Shown: positions 1 to 7,666, counted from the first letter of the stretch. The stretch: DNA of 9,458 bases from Bacteroidales bacterium UBA1077 (GCA_002314195.1 DCCQ01000047.1:1-9458); one strand, 5' to 3'. Notes: a model not told the origin generated them from the letters alone. Translations and numbers: made by a program.

Positions 1-261
1 GCCAAAGGGCTTTCCCTTACGCTTGGCAAGTTGCTCTACATGCTTCTTGTCCTCTTTATCGTGTCTGTCATCCTGACGGCTTTGGCCATCGGAGGAGTGA
101 TGTGGATAGGGGAGTTGATAGGGAGCTACGCTGCCGGGGCCGGGATTGTGGCCGCTGCGTTCGCTGTGATTCTGGGGATTGTCATCTTGCTGAGAGAGAG
201 GCTGTTCCGCAACACTTTCGTGCCTATGTTCATCAAACTTTTCTTTGACGAAGAAAAATGA
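1..261 (+). CDS. Phage holin family (holin-like) membrane protein, 3' part
   Basis: The reading frame is open from base 1, so this is the last 86 residues of a gene that begins before the window; the TTG at 31 and the ATG at 40 are internal codons. The fragment has two hydrophobic stretches, fragment residues about 11-36 and 40-63, separated by a short G-E-L-I-G-S turn, and ends in a basic then acidic tail (R-E-R-L-F-R ... F-F-D-E-E-K). This two-helix hairpin with a charged C-terminus fits the small proteins annotated as phage holin family (DUF1469-like), which in Bacteroidota are chromosomal and usually not linked to a prophage. Their role is not settled and is probably at the inner membrane. 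The stop overlaps the next start (ATGA), so the two genes are co-translated. The family assignment rests on topology, size and context, not on a signature motif. Confidence 0.6.
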   Translation, partial: AKGLSLTLGKLLYMLLVLFIVSVILTALAIGGVMWIGELIGSYAAGAGIVAAAFAVILGIVILLRERLFRNTFVPMFIKLFFDEEK

Positions 262-491
262 GATATTCAGAAATCAGAACTATGGAAGAGCTGGAGTCGG
301 CTCAGAAGGATGTGCGTGAGCGTTTGGCCCGCAGAGAGTTTCTGATGCGCGAGTCTCTGTCCGATGTCAAGGAGGCATTCACGCCATCCAACATGCTGTT
401 CTCCAGTCTCAGAGGTCTTTCGGCGTTTGTTCCGGTCGAAAAGTTGCTTTTGCTGGCCGTAAGAATGTTCAAGCGCAGGTTATTCAAATGA
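258..491 (+). CDS. Small basic conserved hypothetical protein (77 aa)
   Basis: This gene overlaps the preceding holin-like gene by four bases (ATGA), which argues that it is real and translationally coupled. The product is 77 residues. Residues 1-40 are highly charged and probably helical (M-E-E-L-E-S-A-Q-K-D-V-R-E-R-L-A-R-R-E). A T-P-S-N-M motif with a serine-rich turn follows at about 42-50. A hydrophobic helix (V-E-K-L-L-L-L-A-V-R-M-F) and a basic end (K-R-R-L-F-K) follow, so it could lie on the inner face of the membrane beside its partner. I recall similar small proteins after YtxH and holin-like genes in Bacteroidales, but none has a function I can name. The antisense frame over the same bases is a shadow. 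Confidence 0.7.
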   Translation: MRYSEIRTMEELESAQKDVRERLARREFLMRESLSDVKEAFTPSNMLFSSLRGLSAFVPVEKLLLLAVRMFKRRLFK

Positions 492-575
492 TTGTCGGAC
501 TCTGTTTCGCCGTATAGAATATAGTCTGTCGTCATATGCATTCTATTGTATTCGTAAATAAATCAGATTCAGCAG

Positions 576-2393
576 ATGGGCATATTCAAAGATAGGATTG
601 AGTCGGTTCGGGCGATGATGCGCTCGAAGGGGTGGGATGCTGTCATCGTGACGGGAAATGACCCGCACAACAGTGAATATTCCGCCGCGCGCTGGCATCA
701 GGTGGCTTGGTTGTCCGGCTACACTGGAGAAGGAGATTTGGTCATCACTGAGGACCATGTCGGGCTTTGGACGGACACACGTTATTTCATCCAGGCTTCA
801 AGGCAACTTCCTGAGGCCGGAGCTGAGCTGCATAAGACGCGTGTTCCCGGTCAAGTGCTTATTCCTGAATGGCTTGCCGGACATTTTGCGGATTTTGACG
901 AGGTCTGCGTCGCGGTGGACGGGCTTTGCATGACAGCTTCTTCCGTGAAGGACATTCAGGAAGCGGTCGGGGAGAAGGTCTGTTTTGTCAACGTCCCTGA
1001 CATGCTGGAAGTTCTTTGGATAGACCGTCCGGAAATACCTCAGACTCCGATCATCACCCTCGGCCCGGAACAAGTAGGTTGGTCAAGGGAACAGAAAGTG
1101 CGTTGGATGCGCAAATGGTTGGCGGAAAAAGGCTACGATGCGATTCTCCTCACAGCATTAGATGAGATTGCCTGGATGCTGAATGTCCGTGGGCAGGACG
1201 TGGTTTACAATCCTGTCGTGATGTCTTATCTGCTTGTCACTCAGGATAATGTGCTTTGGTTTGCACGTAAAGGTCCAACACCCGATGAGGATGGCGAGAC
1301 CGAGGACAGTTTCCATGAGCTGATTGCGGACGGAGTGAACATCCAGGAATATTCAGATGTGGAGACCGCTCTTTCAAACCTTGTTGACGGCAGTTACATC
1401 AAGACCCTCTTTGTTGATCCGGCGACTTTGAACTACAATCTGTACAGCATTCTGGAGGATAATTCGCCTCGGTCAATCGTGTTCGGCACGTCCCCGGTCG
1501 GCCTGCGCAAATCTGTCAAGAACGATGTCGAGATCGCCGGAATGAAAGAGGCGCACCTTGAGGACGGCATTGCCATGGAGCGCTTCCTCCACTGGTTGCA
1601 GACGTCTGTCGAGGCGGGCAGTGCGATCAATGAATATGAAGCCTCTTTGAAACTGCACGAGTTCCGATCGGAGATCGAAGGGTTCCGTGGCGAGAGTTTC
1701 GAGACAATCTCCGCTTACGGCCCGAACGCGGCTCTGCCTCACTACGTCACACCAGAGGAGGGTTCGGCTGAGATTTACGCCGAGGGGCTTTACCTATGCG
1801 ATTCCGGAGGGCAGTACTTGTTCGGAACCACAGACATCACCAGAACAATTCCGCTAGGGCCTTGCTCGCAACTAGAGAAGGAGGATTTTACTTTGGTTTT
1901 GAAAGGCCATATTGCCTTGTCCAAGGCTGTTTTCCCTAAGGGGACCGCTGGATGTCAGTTGGATGTCTTGGCCCGCGAGCCGCTATGGAACGCCAAGCGC
2001 AATTTCGGCCACGGAACCGGCCACGGTGTCGGGTTCTATCTAAGCGTCCACGAAGGCCCGCAGGACATCCGTCAGAACTTCAACCGCCAGGCCATTCTTC
2101 CGGGAATGATCACCAGCGATGAGCCGGGAATATACCGTGAGGGCAAGTTCGGTATCCGTCACGAGAACCTCATCCTTTGTTTGGAGGCCGGGGAGAATGA
2201 TTTCGGTCACTGGTTGCGGTTTGAGCCGTTGACCCTCTGCCATTTCGACACCTCGATTCTGGTCAAGGATCTTCTAGACAGCTCTGAGATCGAGTGGCTA
2301 AACGCCTACAACGAGAGAGTTTATCAGACTCTTTCTCCATGCCTCACCCAAGAGGTCGCAGCCTGGCTTCGCCAGAAAACCCTCCCAATCTAA
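576..2393 (+). CDS. Xaa-Pro aminopeptidase (aminopeptidase P family, M24B), three-domain type
   Basis: This 605-residue cytosolic metallopeptidase should remove the N-terminal residue from peptides with proline in position two, using two divalent metals. The layout matches the long XPNPEP1-like class: creatinase-like N domain 1 (about 6-140), domain 2 (about 165-325), M24 pita-bread catalytic domain (about 330-550) and a short C-terminal domain. All five metal ligands are visible: D409 in D-S-G-G-Q-Y, D420 in T-T-D-I-T-R-T, H483 in G-H-G-T-G-H-G-V-G, E516 in D-E-P-G-I-Y and E530 in R-H-E-N. The supporting histidines H389 (L-P-H-Y-V-T), H479 and H492 (V-H-E-G-P) are also present, at spacings like those of human XPNPEP1 (20 residues from H389 to D409, 9 from H483 to H492). 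The ATG at 576 puts the N domain at its usual position and is preceded by an A-rich leader. The gene stands alone, 84 bases after the upstream pair. A run of seven T follows the stop, without a convincing hairpin directly before it. Confidence 0.95.
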   Translation: MGIFKDRIESVRAMMRSKGWDAVIVTGNDPHNSEYSAARWHQVAWLSGYTGEGDLVITEDHVGLWTDTRYFIQASRQLPEAGAELHKTRVPGQVLIPEWLAGHFADFDEVCVAVDGLCMTASSVKDIQEAVGEKVCFVNVPDMLEVLWIDRPEIPQTPIITLGPEQVGWSREQKVRWMRKWLAEKGYDAILLTALDEIAWMLNVRGQDVVYNPVVMSYLLVTQDNVLWFARKGPTPDEDGETEDSFHELIADGVNIQEYSDVETALSNLVDGSYIKTLFVDPATLNYNLYSILEDNSPRSIVFGTSPVGLRKSVKNDVEIAGMKEAHLEDGIAMERFLHWLQTSVEAGSAINEYEASLKLHEFRSEIEGFRGESFETISAYGPNAALPHYVTPEEGSAEIYAEGLYLCDSGGQYLFGTTDITRTIPLGPCSQLEKEDFTLVLKGHIALSKAVFPKGTAGCQLDVLAREPLWNAKRNFGHGTGHGVGFYLSVHEGPQDIRQNFNRQAILPGMITSDEPGIYREGKFGIRHENLILCLEAGENDFGHWLRFEPLTLCHFDTSILVKDLLDSSEIEWLNAYNERVYQTLSPCLTQEVAAWLRQKTLPI

Positions 2394-2478
2394 GATTTTT
2401 TTATGTGGCACTTAAGTGTCTGAAAATGAGTAAAATGGATTAAGCTCTAGTGCTGATTTCTATACCATGACATTGTTC

Positions 2479-2497
2479 TTTTGATTGAAAATCAAAA
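2479..2497. repeat. AT-rich perfect inverted repeat in the convergent gap
   Basis: TTTTGATT, then a 3-base loop (GAA), then AATCAAAA gives a perfect 8-bp stem. It lies between the converging aminopeptidase and mod genes. A separate 10-base palindrome, CACTTAAGTG, lies at 2409-2418. Neither is followed by a long T run on either strand, so these are weak terminator candidates; they could also be protein-binding dyads. I see no gene in 2394-2620. Confidence 0.4.
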
Positions 2498-2548
2498 CGT
2501 TATCTGCCACGGATTATTCCGGGTCCCAGTCGCTTAGGCAAGCCCCCC

Positions 2549-2606
2549 CGAAGGGCCTCTAACCTGAATTTTGCACGTTACCAAAATTCAGAACAGAGGC
2601 CCTTCG
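2549..2606. repeat. 58-base near-perfect hairpin between converging genes (possible bidirectional terminator or mobile-element remnant)
   Basis: The arms are 2549-2572 and 2583-2606, each 24 bases, with a 10-base loop (GCACGTTACC). The outer stem is 12 bp (CGAAGGGCCTCT with AGAGGCCCTTCG) and the inner stem is 9 bp (CTGAATTTT with AAAATTCAG). They are separated by a symmetric 3x3 internal loop in which both arms read AAC on the + strand. The hairpin starts 14 bases past the mod stop on the - strand and 155 bases past the aminopeptidase stop on the + strand. Its position suits a transcription barrier between converging genes. Neither side has a T tract: a C7/G7 run flanks one end and TGGCTC the other. 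A folded MITE-like or REP-like relic is therefore an alternative. Confidence 0.6.
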
Positions 2607-2620
2607 TGGCTCTGGAAAGA

Positions 2621-4645
2621 TTACCGGGGAAACAGAAAAATGCTCTCATCTCCGCAGATGTTACGGATTTTCAGGCGCAAGGGGCGTTCATCGGATGTTA
2701 TGCTCCCGTCCCAGAAAGAACTGGTTTTCTTCCCGTTCTTTATGACGTAGCCGAGCCTGTCGATCTTGATTTCAGAATCACTATGCCAAGGTGCGGACTT
2801 GTCAGCTGATGTACAATCAAGACTCAGCATCTCAATTGCTTCCAAGCCTTCCTCACTCAGAAGAATAGGATTGAATTCTATGTTTTTACCTTTTGAGACT
2901 TCTACAAGATACTGCTGCCTTGCCTTCTCGTTCACCTCATCGATTTTCCGCCAAACTCTGTCACTGTGAAAAGACAGGATGTCAACTTGCCAGATGTTCA
3001 AAACACCATCTGTGCTCTTTTTGACGTTGAATCTGACTGTGTCCTCAGCGACCACATCATCCAGAACCCTTTTCAGATCCCGAAGCTCAATCTCAATCAA
3101 AGTGTCGTTGCTTTCCTTGATGTACTTTTCCAATTCAGGACGATCGTGGATGTCAATGTAGTAAACGATTACCTTTTTGGTGTCATCCGGGAGTTCCGGG
3201 ATGGCTTCCTTTATGATTGGAGCGATGGCACTGATGTCCAGCACTCTGGATGAACTGTCCAGAAGATTCGGAAGATGTACAGGCATCCACCCGGATTCCA
3301 GATCCTCTATGGCTCCGGACCAAAGAGGGTTGAGTCCAGCCTCTTCCCTGAATCCAGGAATCAAGCTCTTTAGTTTGTCCATAGTCTGGACAGGGTTCCT
3401 GAACAGGGATATTCCGTCTTTAACTTCCAGTACATCGAATCCGGCTCCAGCGGCTTTAAGCCTGTCTCTTGCTGTCTGGATGCTGTTTATGTTGATGTCG
3501 CAGTGGATGAACCGTCTTCCGAGGCGGTTTGCCACAGCGGCCGTCACCCCGCTCCCTCCGAAGAAATCTGCTACGACCATCCCCTCGTCGCTGCTCGCTT
3601 TGATGATCCTTTCCAGCAACGCCTCCGGCTTCTGGGTGGCGTAGTCAACTCGCTCCTGCGCTTGGGAATTGACGGGATTTAGGTCTGTCCACAGAGATTG
3701 TGCTGGCATGCCAGGAAGCTCATCTAAGTACATTTTTGATCTAATTCCACCTTTGGATGTAAAATGAAGACGGTTTTCCTTATCTAACCTTTTCATTGTA
3801 TCTAATGGGCAACGCCATAAAGATTTAATGCCTTTGTATTCATATTCATAGCCACCACCTTGCAATCCCTTTGCTGTTAGATTACCACTGTCCCATTTAC
3901 GTCCGTCTTCGTCAGATTGAGAAAAACGCGACAAGTAAGATTCATCATATTCTTGGAATACAGTATTGAATGTGTATGTTTGTCCTTTGGTATAGAAGAA
4001 AATAGTGTCAAAATTATTTCCATAAAACCCTGCATCAGAATGAGCTGTGCTTCTTTTCCAGATGATTTCATTTCTGAAATTCTCCTCCCCGAAGATCTCG
4101 TCCATCAGAATCTTCACATAATGCCCTATGTGCCAGTCCAGATGCACATAGATGCTGGCGTTCTCACTCATCACGGCCTTGATCGCTGAAAGATTCTCGT
4201 ACATCCAGTTGAGGTAGCGTTCTTTGTCCCAGATGTCCCCGTACATCTTCTCTTCGAAGGATTTCAGTTCATCGTAATCCAATTCTTTTTCCGCCTGCGC
4301 TATCGCGTCCGCCACCTTGGGATTTCGTCTGATGTACACTTTCTTGGAATAGTCCGCACCACTGGCGAATGGAGGATCAATATAGACCAGGTCCACTGTT
4401 TCTCCCTTGTCTTTAAGGTAGGCGCATGCTGAAAGACATTCTCCTCTTATCACAAGATTGTCATCAGGATTGCTCCCGACCTCTTCAATCTTTTCAACCT
4501 CAAACAGCGGCATCCCACGCTGGATGTGTGTGAACACCTCACCGTTGTCCTTGTATTTCAACACCCTGCGCGTCCTTGCGAAATTGTCAAGAATCGCCTG
4601 TCCTTCAATTGTCTCCGGGTAATATGGAATATATTTGACTGCCAT
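2621..4645 (-). CDS. mod: Type III restriction-modification system methyltransferase (Mod), N6-adenine type
   Basis: This 674-residue S-adenosylmethionine-dependent DNA methyltransferase provides both methylation and target recognition for the Type III complex. The catalytic motif IV is D-P-P-F at residues 90-93. The SAM-binding motif I comes later as F-G-G-S-G at 362-366, after the T-Q-K-P segment at 337-340. This order (catalytic motif, recognition region, SAM motif) is the beta class used by Type III Mod proteins. The target recognition domain should lie between about 189 and 309; residues about 400-674 are a C-terminal extension of unassigned fold. The length is close to that of EcoP-type Mod proteins. 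The ATG at 4645 lies 12 bases after the res stop, with no strong ribosome site, as is usual in Bacteroidota, so the two genes are probably co-transcribed from the res promoter. The frame is intact and has no simple repeats that would make it phase-variable. Classification as Type III depends on the adjacent Res. Confidence 0.92.
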   Translation of the reverse strand: MAVKYIPYYPETIEGQAILDNFARTRRVLKYKDNGEVFTHIQRGMPLFEVEKIEEVGSNPDDNLVIRGECLSACAYLKDKGETVDLVYIDPPFASGADYSKKVYIRRNPKVADAIAQAEKELDYDELKSFEEKMYGDIWDKERYLNWMYENLSAIKAVMSENASIYVHLDWHIGHYVKILMDEIFGEENFRNEIIWKRSTAHSDAGFYGNNFDTIFFYTKGQTYTFNTVFQEYDESYLSRFSQSDEDGRKWDSGNLTAKGLQGGGYEYEYKGIKSLWRCPLDTMKRLDKENRLHFTSKGGIRSKMYLDELPGMPAQSLWTDLNPVNSQAQERVDYATQKPEALLERIIKASSDEGMVVADFFGGSGVTAAVANRLGRRFIHCDININSIQTARDRLKAAGAGFDVLEVKDGISLFRNPVQTMDKLKSLIPGFREEAGLNPLWSGAIEDLESGWMPVHLPNLLDSSSRVLDISAIAPIIKEAIPELPDDTKKVIVYYIDIHDRPELEKYIKESNDTLIEIELRDLKRVLDDVVAEDTVRFNVKKSTDGVLNIWQVDILSFHSDRVWRKIDEVNEKARQQYLVEVSKGKNIEFNPILLSEEGLEAIEMLSLDCTSADKSAPWHSDSEIKIDRLGYVIKNGKKTSSFWDGSITSDERPLRLKIRNICGDESIFLFPR
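3715..4080 (-). other. Low-G+C segment of mod matching the target recognition domain
   Basis: A hand count gives 127 G+C in the 360 bases 3721-4080 (35%). The 240 bases to the left (3481-3720) have 138 (57%) and the 240 to the right (4081-4320) have 120 (50%). The segment encodes Mod residues about 189-309, between catalytic motif IV and the T-Q-K-P/SAM-binding region, which is where beta-class enzymes hold their recognition domain. The reading frame runs through both edges. This fits a recognition domain exchanged by recombination between conserved flanks, giving the enzyme a different target site. The edges are approximate. Confidence 0.7.
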
Positions 4646-4657
4646 TTCTCGCTATGT

Positions 4658-7501
4658 TTAGTCCCTAAAAAATTCACTGATGGTCTTGTTCAATAAAGAT
4701 AGTCTGCTGTCACTGCCCAGTGTGTCCTCAAGGTAAACAAACCTGAACTTGTCGTAGCCGAACTCAGAATTGTTCATGGGGATGAAATATTTCTCCATGA
4801 AGTGTTTCCGATCGTTGAACTTCGATGCGAAGCCCTCTCCTTTTGTCTCGATGATGGCCACTTTGTGAATATTCCCCTCCGTGGTCCTGCTGATCATAAG
4901 AAAGTCAGGAATATATTTGCCGAGATATTCCCACTTTTCACCGCTTTTCCTATAGCAGTTGATCTTGAATTCCGTCAGAGTGTCGTCCCCGTTGAAATAG
5001 ACCTCAATTTTCTTCTCTTTGATGAGGGGAAGAAGCTCTTTCGTGAAAACGCTCTTCTCAAGTCCGCTGTCAAAATGGTAAGGAAGGTAGTGGTAGGTCT
5101 GGTTTCGTTCAGGATGTTTTTCTGAAAGATCAGACATCACAATGCCTCGTTTGGCCAGCAATTCCATGGCGGCTTTCTCCTGGGGAGAGAGTTCCGGTGG
5201 CGCTGGCTTTTTGTCTTCGGCCAGGATCTCTTCTACGGCTTCCGCATCCGGATAGTAAATGTCAGAATCAGAGGCGTTGACCGCATCGTGAAGATTGTCT
5301 ATTCTTAGTAGTTCTGCCTCCTCTGGCACAACCTCTTCGTAAACCCTCAAAGTCCTTAAAGGCACGAAAACCTGTCTGATTGCTGAACGGATGGCCTCTT
5401 GGTCGTATTCAGGATTGAAAGCTGAATATGTCCCATAAGGGATGGTTATACTTTCGAAGATCCTCTCAAGGCTGTCGCGATGCCTATACAGTCCGTCCAT
5501 TGTAAGAGTACCGAAGCTTTCCTTGTGAATCTTGTAAACCCAATCGTTGAAAGAGGTCTGTTCAACAGAGGCTTCGCTGTTTTTGCTGACGCTCAGTATT
5601 TTTCCAGTCAGGTCTTGTTCGTGGATAAGACTATCTTTGGCATAGATGAGGATGCTTTCGGGCTCCAACCTTTTTTGAGTGTCAGCTTGATTCTCGACAA
5701 CTTCGTTGACGTAGCTTATCCTGAACTGATTGTAACTGATTTCCGGAAGCTTCAGCACATCCATTCTGGAAACTCTTCTGATAGTGTGCCAGCTCTTTTC
5801 TCCTGCCTTCCTAAGCTCTTCAAGCGTAATGTTTTGCTGCTGTTTCAATTGCTTGTTGAGTGTGTCAGCATTGAATTTGTTCAGCCAGATTATGGCTGTT
5901 TCGTCAGCATTGTGCTGAACTTCCCTCAGACATCGGCAGCTTGTCTGGAGAACCATATTCGTCGGGCAAACTCCCTTTTGGGGCAGAATGACTCCTGTGA
6001 GGCTTCGACAATCCCAGCCTTCTTTACCTATCTGTACAAGAAGCACGATCCTGACTTTGGAAAATGGCTTGTCAAGAGTGGAGAACGAAACCTCTGAGCC
6101 TTCTGGAACGGGATAGGATTTGTTGCCGCCATGGTATTTAAGAATCGCTTCCGTCGGATTCAACCCCAAAGAAGACACAATCTGAGTCACAAGCGGATAG
6201 ACGACTTCTTCCAGATTCTCGATCTTGCCGCAGTATATGGCCAGTTTAGCGCAGGTCCCGTTTGGATATTCGGTGTCTTTGTAACTATTCATGAAGTCTA
6301 TGACACCGTTCCTAATGATTTCCGTCTGCTCGTTGTCGGCAAATCTGATGACAGGACGTTTGAGAAAATTGCCCACACCTTCGATCAATGGATAGTGATA
6401 GACAACGTTGGTGATGTCTGTGTTCTTGATTGACAAACCATTGGCCAAAGGCACATTTTCTGCCTTTTCAAGATAAGGTGTGCCGGAAAATCCAAGGATT
6501 GAGTTGAAACTGTTGAGCTTTCCCCATTCCGTCACGACCTTGCGCAACTTGATCTCACTGTCTGTCGCATGGTGGACCTCATCAATGATGACAGCTAGAT
6601 TTGGAATCCGGCCAATAATTTCACGCAACTCATTAGCCTGCTTGATTTCCTGCAAGTCCATCGTGTCCAAAACTCCCCTATCCTCAGTTTTATCCATCTT
6701 GTTGAGTATGACTTTTTCGGCATTTGTCACGGCGACAAGTCCCATCAATGTGTCAAAAGGTTGGTGCGTACTGATCTTACGGGCGTTGGGGTTTCTGGTT
6801 ATGTTGCTTTTTCGGGCGCTTTTGGATTCATCCAGCACCTCGAAACTGATGATTCTTTTGATTTGTGAGGCAGCGGGGTCAGGAATCACCCATGTCGGAT
6901 CAAACTCAACGATATGTTTGAGGCTGGGTACAATAGAGGATTTCAGTCCTGAGGGCGCCAAGATCAGGAAGTTGTGCGCGAATTCTTTGGCATCAGGATC
7001 TTTGAGTGCAAAGTAGAGGTTCAGGTAGATTATCGCTGACATGAGGAATGTCTTTCCCGCCCCCATCGGAAGACTGAAAATGTAGTCAGTGTAACTTACA
7101 TTATAGAACAAATTCTTGAACACACTTTCGTAGTCGATGCTTTCAGGTCTGAAGCGAATCTCTTTCTCAAGTTCAGGTGCTGTCTGCTTACCGTTTCTAT
7201 CTTTTAGCAATGAATATTCATACAATGCCTGCGCAGCTGGATTCTTTTCCATGAAACTCCTTGCTTTCTGGGTGAGTTCGGTCTCGCTCAGGTCAACACT
7301 GTTGAACATTCCGGAAGAGAACAATTGCCAGAGAGGCTTATTTTTACATTTGATTTTCAGAAACAAGTACGTTTTGACGGCCTCAATCTGGGCGTCACGA
7401 AGTTTCCCTTTCTCTTCAATATATCGAGTAAGATTTCCTACCGTGCAGCCATTGGATTTCAGCCATTCGTCTCTTTTCCTTTCTATAAGCTTGTAGAACA
7501 T
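4658..7501 (-). CDS. res: Type III restriction-modification system restriction subunit (Res), DEAD/DEAH helicase with PD-(D/E)xK nuclease
   Basis: This 947-residue ATP-dependent restriction subunit acts in a complex with Mod. The superfamily-2 helicase core is complete: Walker A P-M-G-A-G-K-T at 145-151, DEVH box at 307-310, S-G-T-P at 339-342, the E-G-W-D motif at 494-497, and a motif-VI-like Q-T-S-C-R-C-L-R at 519-526. The C-terminal nuclease has an acidic residue at E815 (F-D-S-G-L-E-K), P-D at 865-866 and E-T-K at 885-887, the expected PD-(D/E)xK set. Its length is typical of Type III Res subunits. The ATG at 7501 is chosen because it gives a normal N-terminus and lies 20 bases past a clear promoter box. 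It is the first gene of the operon, with mod following after 12 bases; archetypal Type III loci have mod first. The subunit should be inactive without Mod. The antisense frames over this gene are shadows. Confidence 0.93.
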   Translation of the reverse strand: MFYKLIERKRDEWLKSNGCTVGNLTRYIEEKGKLRDAQIEAVKTYLFLKIKCKNKPLWQLFSSGMFNSVDLSETELTQKARSFMEKNPAAQALYEYSLLKDRNGKQTAPELEKEIRFRPESIDYESVFKNLFYNVSYTDYIFSLPMGAGKTFLMSAIIYLNLYFALKDPDAKEFAHNFLILAPSGLKSSIVPSLKHIVEFDPTWVIPDPAASQIKRIISFEVLDESKSARKSNITRNPNARKISTHQPFDTLMGLVAVTNAEKVILNKMDKTEDRGVLDTMDLQEIKQANELREIIGRIPNLAVIIDEVHHATDSEIKLRKVVTEWGKLNSFNSILGFSGTPYLEKAENVPLANGLSIKNTDITNVVYHYPLIEGVGNFLKRPVIRFADNEQTEIIRNGVIDFMNSYKDTEYPNGTCAKLAIYCGKIENLEEVVYPLVTQIVSSLGLNPTEAILKYHGGNKSYPVPEGSEVSFSTLDKPFSKVRIVLLVQIGKEGWDCRSLTGVILPQKGVCPTNMVLQTSCRCLREVQHNADETAIIWLNKFNADTLNKQLKQQQNITLEELRKAGEKSWHTIRRVSRMDVLKLPEISYNQFRISYVNEVVENQADTQKRLEPESILIYAKDSLIHEQDLTGKILSVSKNSEASVEQTSFNDWVYKIHKESFGTLTMDGLYRHRDSLERIFESITIPYGTYSAFNPEYDQEAIRSAIRQVFVPLRTLRVYEEVVPEEAELLRIDNLHDAVNASDSDIYYPDAEAVEEILAEDKKPAPPELSPQEKAAMELLAKRGIVMSDLSEKHPERNQTYHYLPYHFDSGLEKSVFTKELLPLIKEKKIEVYFNGDDTLTEFKINCYRKSGEKWEYLGKYIPDFLMISRTTEGNIHKVAIIETKGEGFASKFNDRKHFMEKYFIPMNNSEFGYDKFRFVYLEDTLGSDSRLSLLNKTISEFFRD

Positions 7502-7521
7502 AGTCGTTTCTCATCTGTTTA

Positions 7522-7553
7522 CAAAGATAAATAAAGCTGATTGCAGAAAGAAA
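7522..7553 (-). promoter_or_regulatory. Bacteroidota-type promoter of the res-mod operon
   Basis: On the - strand, TATCTTTG at 7529-7522 is an exact match to the Bacteroides -7 consensus TAnnTTTG. A weaker TTTC at 7553-7550, 20 bases upstream, may serve as the -33 element (consensus TTTG or TTG). The box ends 20 bases before the res ATG, implying a very short leader. No other exact TAnnTTTG was found in the spacers I searched upstream of the aminopeptidase or the trpB-type gene. Confidence 0.6.
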
Positions 7554-7574
7554 TTTTGCCGGGATTAATTTTGC
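7552..7574. repeat. Short direct repeat AATTTTGC just upstream of the res promoter
   Basis: AATTTTGC occurs at 7552-7559 and again at 7567-7574, with starts 15 bases apart. On the strand of res it reads GCAAAATT twice and touches the putative -33 region. It could be a regulator site, but in AT-rich DNA an 8-base repeat can also arise by chance. Confidence 0.25.
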
Positions 7575-7617
7575 TGAAAAATAGTGTGGGGTAATAAGCA
7601 TAATATTAATAAAATAA

Positions 7618-7655
7618 GCTGTTGCCTTTGGTAGTGTGCACCTAAAGGCAGCAGC
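7618..7655 (-). terminator. Likely terminator of the trpB-type gene
   Basis: The arms GCTGTTGCCTTT (7618-7629) and AAAGGCAGCAGC (7644-7655) pair at 11 of 12 positions. The stem extends by GGT/ACC (7630-7632 with 7640-7642) across one bulged T, leaving a 7-base loop. On the - strand the hairpin is followed by TTATTTTATTAATATT, which is T-rich though not a pure T tract. It lies about 105 bases past the trpB-type stop and about 90 bases before the res promoter box, so it would separate the two transcription units. Confidence 0.6.
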
Positions 7656-7666
7656 GCAAATAATTG

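Noticed and set aside
2543..2549. Run of seven C next to the mod 3' end, considered as a phase-variable tract
   Set aside because: It is in non-coding DNA, past the mod stop, and short; no repeat tract was found inside mod or res.
2505..2620. GC-rich stretch considered as a tRNA or an attachment site
   Set aside because: No cloverleaf, no GGTTCGA-type T arm, and no matching direct repeat on the other side of the restriction operon.
2606..2809. 67-aa open frame on the + strand starting in the hairpin
   Set aside because: It overlaps the C-terminal coding part of mod in antisense and has no support.
3177..3644. 155-aa open frame on the + strand inside mod
   Set aside because: It is antisense to the SAM-binding and C-terminal region of Mod, whose motifs prove the - strand frame; its protein is low-complexity (S, L, P rich) with no family resemblance.
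5480..6097. 205-aa open frame on the + strand inside res
   Set aside because: It lies antisense to Res residues about 470-670, including helicase motifs; no start context or recognisable domain.
6480..7016. 178-aa open frame on the + strand inside res
   Set aside because: It is the complement of the helicase core between Walker A and S-G-T-P; it shows no domain of its own.
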